This document shows, piece after piece, positions 33,418 to 41,769 of a DNA stretch of 64,000 nt (position 1 is its first letter; every line of letters begins with the position of its first letter). The stretch lies in assembly GCA_043803805.1 (NCBI GenBank), contig JAZDJP010000050.1, positions 1 through 64,000 of the forward strand, written 5' to 3'. The notes under the pieces were generated by a model that saw only the letters and a program-made list of their open reading frames with translations, was not told where the DNA came from and searched no databases. This DNA is from JAZDJP01 sp043803805 (GTDB lineage: Bacteria > Planctomycetota > JAZDJP01). The translations under genes and the position numbers were made by a program.

Positions 33418-33909
33418 ATGACGGCCGCCGATTTCCTGGATTCTCTCGCCTCTCACGGTTTCACCTTCGCCACCGGCGTTCCCTGTTCGATTTTCAAGGG
33501 AATTCTCCGGGAAATCGAAGTTTACCGGAGAATTCCCTACGTCCCGGCGGTTCGCGAGGATGCGGCGCTCGGGATGGCGGTCGGGGCGTGGCTGGGCGGA
33601 AAGGCCCCGGTGGTGTTCATGCAGAATTCGGGGCTTGGGACGGGTCTGAACGCCCTCCAGTCGCTTGTGATGCTGTACCGGGCGCCGGTGCTTCTGGTGG
33701 TTTCCTGGCGCGGGAAGGATGGCATGGATTCCCCGGAACACGCGCTTTCCGGCGCGACGACGCCCGATGTCCTGAAATTGTGCGGCATCCCGCATCGTGT
33801 TTTTGGGGAGGGGGCGGTGAAAGACCCGGTTGCCTGGGCCGCGGGGGAGATGAATGCCCGACAGGGATCGGTGGCGATCCTGGTTCCCGAGGGGGTTCTA
33901 TTGACATGA
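33418..33909 (+). CDS. Phosphonopyruvate/sulfopyruvate decarboxylase-like, alpha subunit
   Basis: The 163-residue protein is the pyrimidine-binding half of a thiamine-diphosphate decarboxylase: FTFATGVPCSIFKGIL, VPAVREDAALGMAVGAWLGG (catalytic Glu in the REDAA segment), FMQNSGLGTGLNALQSLV and SWRGKDGMDSPEH. These match phosphonopyruvate and sulfopyruvate decarboxylases, which form phosphonoacetaldehyde or sulfoacetaldehyde. The beta subunit is the next gene, coupled by ATGA. A nearby AEP-transaminase-like gene favours phosphonopyruvate. Confidence 0.85.
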   Translation: MTAADFLDSLASHGFTFATGVPCSIFKGILREIEVYRRIPYVPAVREDAALGMAVGAWLGGKAPVVFMQNSGLGTGLNALQSLVMLYRAPVLLVVSWRGKDGMDSPEHALSGATTPDVLKLCGIPHRVFGEGAVKDPVAWAAGEMNARQGSVAILVPEGVLLT

Positions 33910-34496
33910 ACCCAATCACCCGTGAATCGGCCATCCGCGCCGTACTCGAGGCGGCGCCTGACGCGCTCGTCGTTTCCGCCAATGGTTTTATCTCCCGCGA
34001 GACATTTTCCGCCGGCGACCGTCCGGAAAATTTCTACATGATCGGTTCGATGGGGCTGGCCGGGTCCATTGGCTTGGGACTTGCGCTCGCCCGGCCGGAC
34101 CGGAGGGTGGTGGTGCTCGACGGCGACGGAAATTGCCTCATGAATTTCGGGTCGTTTGCCACCGCCGGGGACGCGGCGCCGAAAAATTTCTTCCAGGTGA
34201 TTCTGGATAATGGCGCCTACGACTCGACGGGGGGGCAGAGGACATCGGCGGGAAACGTGGATTTCGCGGCCGTCGCGAAGGCGTGCGGGTTTGCGTGGGT
34301 GAAACATGTGGATGGGGCGGGGGCGAACGACCGTTCGCCCTTGCAGGATTCGATCCGGGAGATGTTCGCCGCCGGCGGCCCGGCGTTGCTTCATGTAAAA
34401 TTATCACCCGGGACGGGGCGCACCGAATCGAAGCGCATCCCCTATCCGCCGGAGGAAATCGCCAAACGAGTTCGCATGGCACTTGGAGTTAAGTGA
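33906..34496 (+). CDS. Phosphonopyruvate/sulfopyruvate decarboxylase-like, beta subunit
   Basis: A 196-residue ThDP-binding half: FYMIGSMGLAGSIGLGLALA and the diphosphate/Mg motif LDGDGNCLMNFGSF, ending at LDNGAYDSTGGQ. In many bacteria the two halves are one polypeptide; here they are split, as in archaeal sulfopyruvate decarboxylase ComD/ComE. The active enzyme would be an alpha/beta complex. PEP mutase, which would supply phosphonopyruvate, is not in the window. Confidence 0.87.
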   Translation: MNPITRESAIRAVLEAAPDALVVSANGFISRETFSAGDRPENFYMIGSMGLAGSIGLGLALARPDRRVVVLDGDGNCLMNFGSFATAGDAAPKNFFQVILDNGAYDSTGGQRTSAGNVDFAAVAKACGFAWVKHVDGAGANDRSPLQDSIREMFAAGGPALLHVKLSPGTGRTESKRIPYPPEEIAKRVRMALGVK

Positions 34497-34520
34497 GTTC
34501 GAGAGTTCGGGAGCTTCCAT

Positions 34521-34566
34521 GAAATGCCGAACTCCGAACTCCAAATTCCGAATCAATTCGGAATTT
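34521..34566. repeat. GCCGAATTC-type palindromic repeat
   Basis: GAAATGCCGAACTCCGAACT, then CCAAATTCCGAAT, two bases (CA), then ATTCGGAATTTC. The core AAATTCCGAAT-CA-ATTCGGAATTT is a near-perfect palindrome. It sits in the convergent gap between the decarboxylase beta gene and the large membrane protein gene and might terminate both. Sister copies: 43205-43247, 52297-52340, 54984-55065, 63128-63192. Confidence 0.75.
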
Positions 34567-34618
34567 CATTCGTTCCCGGCGTTTTCCGCGTCATGACGGC
34601 ATGACCGCATAATGGCAT

Positions 34619-37276
34619 TCAATTGCTTGCCGGCCACCCCTGCCCTTCCTTCCGGCTTGTGCAGGCGGCCCCGCCGTTGTCGGTCCCGCGGATCACGCCG
34701 GATTCATCCACGTAGAAGCATCGGTTGCCCGTGCTCCCGTGCTGGATCGGGTGCGCCTCGGCCCACCAGATGGCCTCGTCCGTGTTCGTTATGCCGGTCG
34801 TGGTGATGGTGAAGGCGTACCCGGCTTTCACGCCGCTTCCCAGGGCGTTGTCAATCAGCGGCGGGTTGGCGCTCGTCATCTGGGAGAATCCGGCGTACTC
34901 GCCCGTTCCGTTGTTATCCGCATCCGTGAGGGCGGCCGACTGGAACATCTGCTCGGCTGAACGGAGGGTGGAAAGATTCCCGATCACCGCGGATTCGTTC
35001 GCGGCGAGCCGGCTCCGAAGGAGATTCGGAATCGCAATCGCGGCGATGATGCTCACCACCGCCACGGTCACCATCAACCCCTGGATGGATCCTCCGAAGA
35101 CGTGGCCCATGCGCGACTTCGTGAGGATGCCGTCCTTCCGGACGTCCATGACGGCGATGTTCGAGGATCCCGCCGTCGCGAAGACCTCGCCCGCCGGGAA
35201 TTTCGCGAAATCCACCGTTTTGGCGAGGTTCCTGGCTTCCGTGACGAGGAATTCCTCCATCGTTTCCGGATTGAGTTCGTTTCCCGCGGGGGCGGTTTCG
35301 TTTTTCTCGACAACGCCGGCGGGCCAGGGGACGGATTTGAGTTCCAGGATTTTCCGGTACTCCGGAGTCTCTTCCGCCACGCGGGCCACATGTCCGTCCA
35401 GGTAGGCCACCAGGATTTCCTTTTTCCCCTTCGACCGGCAGTGGACGAGCGGGATGGTCGCCTCCTCCGCGGCGCCCTTGGCAGGGGGGATGTAATGATA
35501 CACGGTTCCCTCCGCCTTGGCCCGTTCGGCGAACGCGGCGTCCAGGACGCCGGCGGTGACGAGCGCGCCGAGCGTGGCGGGGTACTGGCTTTCGTTGGCC
35601 TCGTGGACGCAAAGGGCCATGGCGAGGTTCCGCACATCCGCCATGCCGCGGGCGGATTGGGCGCCTTCGCGGGCGCGGGCGAACGCCGGCAGGGCCAGCC
35701 CCGCGAGGATGGCGATCGCCGCCACCGATGTCAGCACGGCGCCGCCGCTGGAGCCGCCCGACGGGGCCTCGTACCGGGCGTAGGAGAAGGGCATCCCCGG
35801 TTTCCCGCCCGCCGCGGCGAGAGTTTTCTGGAAATCCTCATCCGTGGCGAGCGTCTTCCACGAGTCCCGGCCTTCGAGGATGTATTTCATCGCCGGGAGG
35901 TTCGTCGTTATGATTAAATATCCGTCCTTCACGGCGAAACAGGGGGCGATGACGCCCATGAACGCCTTGATGTATTTCACGTTCGTGCCGGCGATCGCGG
36001 TCGTGAACACCCCGCCGCCCACCGTGTCCTGGGCCGCGAGAGGCCCGGCCAGCGTCAGGAGTTTGTCCAGCCCCGCCTGAAACTTCGTGGCGTCCTTCAA
36101 GGCGACGGCCGCATAGAACCCGTTCAACCCGATCGCGGAGAGAAGGGGGAATCCGCCGGCCTTTGCCGACGGGAGATGCCCCCAGGCGATTTCGTCGCCG
36201 AGATGGGCCAGAAAATCCCCCTGGAGGTCCATTCCGAGCATCATGTTGACCTGCATCATCACTCCCGGGACGCCCATCGCGAGATCGGGGTCGCCGGAGG
36301 CGATGAAACTCTTCGTGATTTCAGGAATCAGTCCGCCCGGGTTGAACCGGACGGCCCCGGCGGCGTTGCAGTCAGCGGGGAGCCAGCCGAGGGTCTTGTC
36401 GGACACCGGGCCTTCGAGGATGAGCGCGGACAGTCCCTTTTTCTCCGGGAGGGGCGACCAATTCATGATCCAGAGGGCGTCATTCTCAAAATACAGACGT
36501 TGCATGGCGGGGGTGGACAGGCCCGGGATGCCCAGGGCCTTGACGGCCTTGGCGGCGGTCGGTTCTTCCCCGGCCGCAAGGGCTCCGGTGTCCTGGTAAT
36601 ACACGATTCCCCGGCCGGTCATCTCGGGGGGCATGTCGCGAAGGGGGATTTTCCCGTCGAGCGACCCGGCCAGGAACGCCCGCGCCAGCGACTCGGCATC
36701 GGCCCATTTTTCGCCGAGGGCGAACGCCACGCGGCCCTTCCCGCCCAGGAGCAGTCCTCCCTCGCCGGATTTGTCACCGAAGTCAAGCCGGAATTCCCCG
36801 TCCCGGCGGAGGCCGGGGCCGAAGGGGACTTTCTGAAAAAGCCGTTCGAATTCCGCAAGGGCCTTGTCCGCGAGCGCCGGGTCCTTCGGCGCCGACCCGA
36901 TCAACCCGGCCTTTCCCCGCACGACGAACACCAGCCGTCCCGACAGGAGTTTCGAAAGGGCCCGCGGGGAGAACCCGAATTTCGCCGCGAACCGGTCGAG
37001 GATGGCGTTCCATTCCGCCTTCGGGGCCTTGAGAAACTCCTGCATGGCGGGGGAATCGAGGCCATTCCCGATAGCGAAGCGTTCGAGCCCCTTCATGAAA
37101 TCGCCGATGTCGTCCACCGTCACGACGATGGTGTCGGACGGCGGGGTTGGCGAAGGCGGGATGGCCGGCGTCTCGCCCGCCCGGAGGGGGGTGACGCCGA
37201 AGATCATTCCTGTCAGGGCGCCCGCGAGCATCATCGCCGACGCAACGCCCGGGATCGTTCGGATGAGACGACTCAT
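34619..37276 (-). CDS. DUF3352-like exported protein with two internal prepilin-like helices
   Basis: The 885-residue product has an N-terminal signal (IPGVASAMMLAGALTGMIFG) and a long DUF3352-like region (about 50-520: VVTVDDIGDFMKGLERF, GLSALILEGPVSDKTLGWLP). Two prepilin-type segments then occur inside it: VLTSVAAIAILAGLALPAFARAR, and LMVTVAVVSIIAAIAIPNLLRSRLAANES. The second is followed by a pseudopilin-like globular domain (STLRSAEQMFQSAAL to the C-terminus). Neither has a prepilin-peptidase site at the N-terminus of the protein. It may be an envelope protein assembled from pilin modules. The start follows GGAGG by seven bases. Confidence 0.75.
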   Translation of the reverse strand: MSRLIRTIPGVASAMMLAGALTGMIFGVTPLRAGETPAIPPSPTPPSDTIVVTVDDIGDFMKGLERFAIGNGLDSPAMQEFLKAPKAEWNAILDRFAAKFGFSPRALSKLLSGRLVFVVRGKAGLIGSAPKDPALADKALAEFERLFQKVPFGPGLRRDGEFRLDFGDKSGEGGLLLGGKGRVAFALGEKWADAESLARAFLAGSLDGKIPLRDMPPEMTGRGIVYYQDTGALAAGEEPTAAKAVKALGIPGLSTPAMQRLYFENDALWIMNWSPLPEKKGLSALILEGPVSDKTLGWLPADCNAAGAVRFNPGGLIPEITKSFIASGDPDLAMGVPGVMMQVNMMLGMDLQGDFLAHLGDEIAWGHLPSAKAGGFPLLSAIGLNGFYAAVALKDATKFQAGLDKLLTLAGPLAAQDTVGGGVFTTAIAGTNVKYIKAFMGVIAPCFAVKDGYLIITTNLPAMKYILEGRDSWKTLATDEDFQKTLAAAGGKPGMPFSYARYEAPSGGSSGGAVLTSVAAIAILAGLALPAFARAREGAQSARGMADVRNLAMALCVHEANESQYPATLGALVTAGVLDAAFAERAKAEGTVYHYIPPAKGAAEEATIPLVHCRSKGKKEILVAYLDGHVARVAEETPEYRKILELKSVPWPAGVVEKNETAPAGNELNPETMEEFLVTEARNLAKTVDFAKFPAGEVFATAGSSNIAVMDVRKDGILTKSRMGHVFGGSIQGLMVTVAVVSIIAAIAIPNLLRSRLAANESAVIGNLSTLRSAEQMFQSAALTDADNNGTGEYAGFSQMTSANPPLIDNALGSGVKAGYAFTITTTGITNTDEAIWWAEAHPIQHGSTGNRCFYVDESGVIRGTDNGGAACTSRKEGQGWPASN

Positions 37277-37307
37277 GATTGTGCCTCCGATTGGGAAATG
37301 AGGGGGT

Positions 37308-37336
37308 ATCATAGCGCCACGTTCGTCATGGGGCAA
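37308..37336 (-). promoter_or_regulatory. Sigma-70 promoter of the DUF3352-like gene
   Basis: On the minus strand TTGCCC (37336-37331), 17 bases, then TATGAT (37313-37308), about 30 bases before the ATG at 37276. It is divergent from the Gfo/Idh/MocA gene, which has a TATAAT at 37393-37398 on the plus strand. Confidence 0.55.
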
Positions 37337-37430
37337 TTTATTCCTTCGATTGGACGGACGGGAATTGTGTCCGTGGATTTTGGGAAAAACGGTATAATTC
37401 CGAAAAATCAATCCTGGGAGGGACGGGGGT

Positions 37431-38693
37431 ATGGCGGATATCAAACGTTACGTGCTGGTGGGGACCGGGGGGAGAGGGTTGTCCATGTTTGGGACGCCGT
37501 TGCTCCGGGATTTCCCGGAGACCGCGGCCCTGGTGGGGCTTTTCGACAACAACGCGAGCCGTCTGCGGGCCGCCAATAATTATTTAAAGACGGATCTCCC
37601 CGTGTTTACCGATTTCGACCGGATGCTGCGGGAACTGGATCCGGACGGCGTGGTCGTTGCGACGAGCGACGACACCCACGCGGACTACATCGTTCGCGCC
37701 CTCCGCGCCGGGAAGCGCGCCTATTCCGAGAAACCCCTGTGCATCAGCGCCGCGCAGTGCCGGGCCATCCGGGAGGCCGAGGCGGGTTCGCGGGGACGGG
37801 TCTTCGTCACCCACAACATGCGGTACGGCCCCGCGGAAACGCTCCTCCGGACGCTCATCGCGGAAGGACGGATCGGCCGCCTCCTGTCCATGGAGTTTCG
37901 CGAAAATCTCGATCGCAGCCACGGAGCGGATTATTTCCGGCGCTGGCATCGGTTCAAGGCCCGGAGCGGCGGGCTTCTCATTCACAAGGCGAGCCACCAT
38001 TTCGATTTTCTGAACTGGGTGTCCGGGTCCCGGCCGGACCGGCTCGTCGCGACCGGGGCGACGATGCTTTACGGTCGCAACGGCTCATTCCGTCACACGC
38101 GGTGCGGAGGGTGTCCCCATGCCGCCCGGTGCGGGTTTTACGTGGATCTGTCCAAAGATGAGAACGCCCGCCGGCTCTACCTCGAGGCGGAACGGGACGA
38201 TGGATATTTCCGGGACGGTTGCGTGTTCGATGAGCGTGTTGACATCGAGGACCAGGCCTCGGTGATCTACACGTACGAGAACGGCATCCGCGTGACCTAT
38301 TCCCTCACGGCGTTCGCCTCCTACGAGGGGATTTGGATGTCGTTCGAGGGCACGGAGGGCCGCCTGGAATACAATTCCATCAGCGAGACCCGCTGGGCCG
38401 TCGGGAACCGCATCGTTCCCGGGATGGACAAGCTTCGCGGCCAGCAGTTGATGTTTTACCACCCAAAGCGGGGGCCGGAGGTTCTCGCGATCCCCGCGGC
38501 GGAGGGGAGCCACGGCGGAAGCGACCCCCAGCTCCGGCGGGATTTCTTCGGTCGTCCGTGGGAGGCCGAACGGTCCGACCGCATGGCGACGCTGGATGAG
38601 GCTATTCAGGCGGTGCTGGTCGGGCACGCGGCCAACATGAGCATCGCCGACGGCGGCCGTCCGGTTTCGGTGCAGTCGTTCCTGGATGGATAG
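37431..38693 (+). CDS. Gfo/Idh/MocA-family oxidoreductase
   Basis: A 420-residue NAD(P)-dependent dehydrogenase-fold protein. The Rossmann loop is YVLVGTGGRGLSMFG, then VVVATSDDTHADYIVRALRAGKRAYSEKPL carries the family EKP motif, with HNMRYGP and a late HIS-containing segment KASHHFDFLNW. Members oxidise or epimerise sugars and cyclitols. An unusual Cys-rich stretch (TRCGGCPHAARCGFY) could bind metal. A plus-strand TATAAT lies at 37393-37398; no good -35. The neighbours do not reveal the substrate. Confidence 0.9.
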   Translation: MADIKRYVLVGTGGRGLSMFGTPLLRDFPETAALVGLFDNNASRLRAANNYLKTDLPVFTDFDRMLRELDPDGVVVATSDDTHADYIVRALRAGKRAYSEKPLCISAAQCRAIREAEAGSRGRVFVTHNMRYGPAETLLRTLIAEGRIGRLLSMEFRENLDRSHGADYFRRWHRFKARSGGLLIHKASHHFDFLNWVSGSRPDRLVATGATMLYGRNGSFRHTRCGGCPHAARCGFYVDLSKDENARRLYLEAERDDGYFRDGCVFDERVDIEDQASVIYTYENGIRVTYSLTAFASYEGIWMSFEGTEGRLEYNSISETRWAVGNRIVPGMDKLRGQQLMFYHPKRGPEVLAIPAAEGSHGGSDPQLRRDFFGRPWEAERSDRMATLDEAIQAVLVGHAANMSIADGGRPVSVQSFLDG

Positions 38694-38722
38694 ACTCCTG
38701 GAGGATGTTGTTCTGTTCGGTT

Positions 38723-38746
38723 CCGGCTATGCCGGGTTGGGTTTTT
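38723..38746 (+). terminator. Rho-independent terminator-like hairpin
   Basis: CCGGC-TAT-GCCGG followed by GTTGGGTTTTT, 30 bases after the Gfo/Idh/MocA stop codon. The stem is only five base pairs, so it may be weak. It lies between convergent genes. Confidence 0.45.
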
Positions 38747-39875
38747 AATCGTCCGCGTTGATGACCCGGTCGCCGCGGCGTTTCCGGGACATTTCCTTCA
38801 GAATGCCGCGGAGGGCGGCGAGAAACCTCTGGATCTCCCTCCGGCCGATGGTGCCCATGTTCGCCACCCGGAACGCGGTTTTGCTCAGACTGCCCGTCCC
38901 CGCGTAGACGATGAATCCCCGGGCGCGGAGTGCGTCGTGGAGTTCCTCGTAGGAGACGCCGGGGGGGAGGGGAAAGCAGGTCATCGTGTTCGTGCGGATC
39001 CGCGGGGCGACGAGCGGATGGAATCCCAGTTTTGCCATTCCGGAGCGCAGGAGCATTGCCGAATCGCGGTAACGGCGGCACCGGGCGGCGAGGCCCTCGT
39101 CGAGAAGTTCCCGCAGGGCCGTGTCGAGGGCGAAGAAGAGCGGGACCGACGGGGTGAAGAGGGGGCTGTCCTTCTCCTGGCTTGTCCAGTGGCTGAAGAG
39201 ATCGAGGTAGACGGATCGCGGGGGATGGCCTCCGAGCGCCTCGAGCACCTTGCGCCGGGCGATGATGAACGAGAGTCCGGGGAGGGCCTGGACGCATTTG
39301 TTGGAACTCGATATGACGCAGTCCACCCGGTCGCGCCGGACGTGAAGGGGTTCGCCCGCGAAGGCGCTCATCGAATCCACGATGAGGATTTTCCCCCGGC
39401 GGGAGGTGACGCGGCCGATTTTTGCGACCGGGTTGAGGACGCCCGCGGTGGTTTCGTGGTGGACGACGGCGACATGGGTGATGGAGGCGTCCTTCGCGAG
39501 GGCCGTTTCGATGTCGGCGGGGGTGAAGGCCTCGGTCACGGGTTTCCGGATGAGCGCGAAGGGGATGCCGTGCGCCTCGGCCATCCGGCGGATGCGTTCC
39601 CCGTAGGCCCCGTTCTCGGCGATGAGGAGTTTGCCGTCCGGGCGGACCAGGGAGGATACGGCGGTCTCGACCGCCGCGGTCCCGGAGCCGGTAAGGACCA
39701 CCGCGGCGAATTCGTCCCCGCCGCCCGCCACGGCCACGAGTTTCCGCCGGACGCTCCGGAGGATATTGTAGAATTCGGGTTCGCGGTGGCAGATGTCCGG
39801 AACGAGGAGGGCCTTCCGGACCGAAGCGGTCGTGTTGGCGGGGCCGGGGTTGAGCAGGACGAATTCGGGAAGCAT
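38745..39875 (-). CDS. 2-aminoethylphosphonate:pyruvate transaminase-like class V aminotransferase
   Basis: The 376-residue PLP enzyme begins FVLLNPGPANTTASVRKALL, as AEP transaminases do. It has VLTGSGTAAVETAVSSLV for the cofactor phosphate, VVHHETTAGVLNP, DSMSAFAGEPL and the Schiff-base Lys in ISSSNKCVQALPG. In biosynthesis the enzyme runs towards AEP from phosphonoacetaldehyde. Two genes downstream in coordinates (upstream in transcription) are a nucleotidyltransferase and a CDP-alcohol phosphotransferase, which fits AEP activation to CMP-AEP. GAGGT lies seven bases before the ATG at 39875; a GTG three codons earlier is possible. Confidence 0.85.
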   Translation of the reverse strand: MLPEFVLLNPGPANTTASVRKALLVPDICHREPEFYNILRSVRRKLVAVAGGGDEFAAVVLTGSGTAAVETAVSSLVRPDGKLLIAENGAYGERIRRMAEAHGIPFALIRKPVTEAFTPADIETALAKDASITHVAVVHHETTAGVLNPVAKIGRVTSRRGKILIVDSMSAFAGEPLHVRRDRVDCVISSSNKCVQALPGLSFIIARRKVLEALGGHPPRSVYLDLFSHWTSQEKDSPLFTPSVPLFFALDTALRELLDEGLAARCRRYRDSAMLLRSGMAKLGFHPLVAPRIRTNTMTCFPLPPGVSYEELHDALRARGFIVYAGTGSLSKTAFRVANMGTIGRREIQRFLAALRGILKEMSRKRRGDRVINADD

Positions 39876-39893
39876 CGGGGGCACCTCAATGTT

Positions 39894-40060
39894 AAGGGCT
39901 GCTTCAAAACCGTTACCTGGCTTCGACCGGCTGCAAGCCCGTCATCCGGCGTCGCGCCTCCTCAGCGTATCGCTCCGTTGATACGCAGTCGTCGGCGCTC
40001 CTTGGCTGCCGGGCTTTCGCTCGGTCTCGGGCCAACGGTCCCGATTTTGAAACAGCCCTT
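39894..40060. mobile_element. 167-bp MITE-like element with terminal inverted repeats
   Basis: AAGGGCTGCTTCAAAACCG (39894-39912) and its near-complement CGATTTTGAAACAGCCCTT (40042-40060) match at 17 of 19 positions. Inside are a hairpin (GCGTATC-8-GATACGC) and no open frame. Flanks are T-rich but give no clear target duplication. It separates the transaminase and nucleotidyltransferase genes and may carry a terminator or promoter. Confidence 0.65.
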
Positions 40061-40099
40061 TTATCCGTTCGGAAAACATAGATAGATGGCAGGAACGGG

Positions 40100-40825
40100 T
40101 CAATCTGTCAAGAGGGAAGCCATTTTTCCGGCCCGAGCGAGGTCCTCCGGGGTGTCGATTTCGATCCAGGGAATGTCCCCCGTGGGCACCACCCTGACGG
40201 GGCGGCGGTCGAAGAGGACGTTGTAGGACTCCTCGTATTCAAGCCCCGTTTTCCCGGCGCGCACAAAATCGTCGAGGATGCCGGCGAGGATCCGGGCGTC
40301 CCCGGCGGCGAGTTTGACGAATCCCACCGCTTCCCCCAGGAAATCATGGGGGGGCGCCGTGATGCCCTTCCCGATCCGGAGCGCCCGGCCGTCCTTCGCC
40401 GGCACCATCATTTCCTCTCCGGTGTTCTCGAGGCGGCCGTCGGCGAGGATGGCCGACGGGTGCGGGGAGCGGATCAATTTTTCCAAGAGTCGCCCGTCGT
40501 AGAGGACGTCGGCGTCCATGACCAGGACATCGCCGGCGAGCTCCATCCGCGCGGCGTGGAGGGAGACGATGCTGCCTTTCCGATAGTCGGCATTGGGAAT
40601 GAACCGCAGGGAGGGTTTCTCCGCCGCGGCCCCGGCGCACGCCCTGACCGACTCCGCTCCGTGGCCCACCACGAGGATCGCCTCCGCCAGACCGAGGCGG
40701 CGAAAATTCGCCAGATGCCGTTCGAGGAGCGTCCGGCCCCGGATCGCGAGAAGCGATTTGGGGACGTCCTGCGTTGCCGGGCCCATCCGGCGGCCCACGC
40801 CGGCAGTCAGAAGTATCGCCTTCAT
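40100..40825 (-). CDS. Sugar-nucleotidyltransferase-fold cytidylyltransferase, PntC/LicC-like
   Basis: A 241-residue nucleotidyltransferase: AILLTAGVGRRMGPATQDVPKSLL is the nucleotide-binding loop with the conserved Arg and Lys, VLVMDADVLYD the metal-binding Asp-x-Asp, and EESYNVLFDRR and DIPWIEIDTPEDL the substrate side. Proteins of this type make CDP-choline or CMP-AEP. The AEP-transaminase-like neighbour and CDP-alcohol phosphotransferase favour CMP-2-aminoethylphosphonate. The start at 40825 is the only ATG before the loop. Confidence 0.85.
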   Translation of the reverse strand: MKAILLTAGVGRRMGPATQDVPKSLLAIRGRTLLERHLANFRRLGLAEAILVVGHGAESVRACAGAAAEKPSLRFIPNADYRKGSIVSLHAARMELAGDVLVMDADVLYDGRLLEKLIRSPHPSAILADGRLENTGEEMMVPAKDGRALRIGKGITAPPHDFLGEAVGFVKLAAGDARILAGILDDFVRAGKTGLEYEESYNVLFDRRPVRVVPTGDIPWIEIDTPEDLARAGKMASLLTD

Positions 40826-40850
40826 TAAGCCGTCTCTCGTATCCTGTCTC

Positions 40851-40998
40851 AGTGAGTTCAGAGTGCTGAGTTGAGAGTTCAGAGTTGAAGGAAACTTATT
40901 CTGAATAAATTTCCACAAATTCCCAACTCTCAACACCTTATCCACTTCTCGACTTCCTGATTTCCAGACTCCCAGACTCGCCGACTCGCCGACTTCCA
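40851..40998. repeat. Run of CTCAGCACTC- and GAGTCTKGGAGTC-type repeats
   Basis: The gap between the nucleotidyltransferase and the phosphotransferase holds AGTTCAGAGTGCTGAGTTGA and AGTTCAGAGTTGA, then on the complement CAACTCTCAACACC, and from about 40940 GACTTCCTGATTTCCAGACT and CCCAGACTCGCCGACTCG. It contains two repeat families in one gap. No gene or promoter is clear. Confidence 0.7.
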
Positions 40999-41003
40999 GA
41001 CTT

Positions 41004-41711
41004 CTATGCGCAATCCGTTTTCCTGTTCTCCATGTTGTCCCGTTCCTGAATCGGCGCTTCGTGCATGTCGAGCAGGAGCGCGGCCAGGAGGAAAATGACG
41101 GTTCCCGCGGCGGCGGCCCAGAGGAAATAATGCAGGATGCCGAAGAGGGCGCCTGCGAGGAGCATGAGGCCGAAATCGCCCCTGGAGAGCGCGTCGAGGG
41201 CGCGCGTGAGCCGCGCGGGAATTCGCCGGACCCGGACGATCCGCCGGCCACGGGCGTAACGGATTGCGAAAAGAACGGCTGTTCCACCCGCCCCGAGGCC
41301 TCCTGCGGCGCCCAGCGCGATCATGAAGGCCGGCGCCCCGCCTGCCCGGATGAGTCCCATCGCGACCGCCGGGAAGAGGAGCGAAACGAGGACGATATCG
41401 AGAATCCGGTCGAGCCACGCTCCGAAGGGGCTCGAAAGTCCCCTCCGGCGGGCGATTTCCCCGTCGCAATTGTCGAGGACGGCCTGCAACTCGAAAAGCG
41501 CGGCTCCCGCGAGCGCCGCGGCATAGCCTCCCCGGGCGAGGAGGACGAGTCCCCCGGCGCCGACGAGGAATCCCAGCAGGGTCACCTGGTTGGGGGTAAG
41601 CGGGGTGCGCAGGAGCGCTGCCGTGAGATGTTCCGAGAGGACGCGGTTGACCGGGCGCCGTGTCCGGGAGGGATCGGGCGTTTCAGGGGATTGCGCGGTG
41701 GAATCCGTCAT
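41004..41711 (-). CDS. CDP-alcohol phosphotransferase
   Basis: A 235-residue integral membrane enzyme with the full family motif DGEIARRRGLSSPFGAWLDRILD (Asp-Gly, Ala-Arg, Gly, two Asp), preceded by a hydrophobic helix and followed by about five more. It joins a CDP- or CMP-activated head group to a hydroxyl such as diacylglycerol, giving a phospho- or phosphonolipid. It is the first of the three-gene minus-strand set (phosphotransferase, nucleotidyltransferase, transaminase). The start at 41711 is 58 bases from the divergent Omp85-like start, so a shared regulatory region is likely. Confidence 0.88.
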   Translation of the reverse strand: MTDSTAQSPETPDPSRTRRPVNRVLSEHLTAALLRTPLTPNQVTLLGFLVGAGGLVLLARGGYAAALAGAALFELQAVLDNCDGEIARRRGLSSPFGAWLDRILDIVLVSLLFPAVAMGLIRAGGAPAFMIALGAAGGLGAGGTAVLFAIRYARGRRIVRVRRIPARLTRALDALSRGDFGLMLLAGALFGILHYFLWAAAAGTVIFLLAALLLDMHEAPIQERDNMENRKTDCA

Positions 41712-41769
41712 GGGCAATTTGCGTGTTGTGGGGTTTTCCCGGGCGGGTATTATATCCGCCGTGCGGAAA

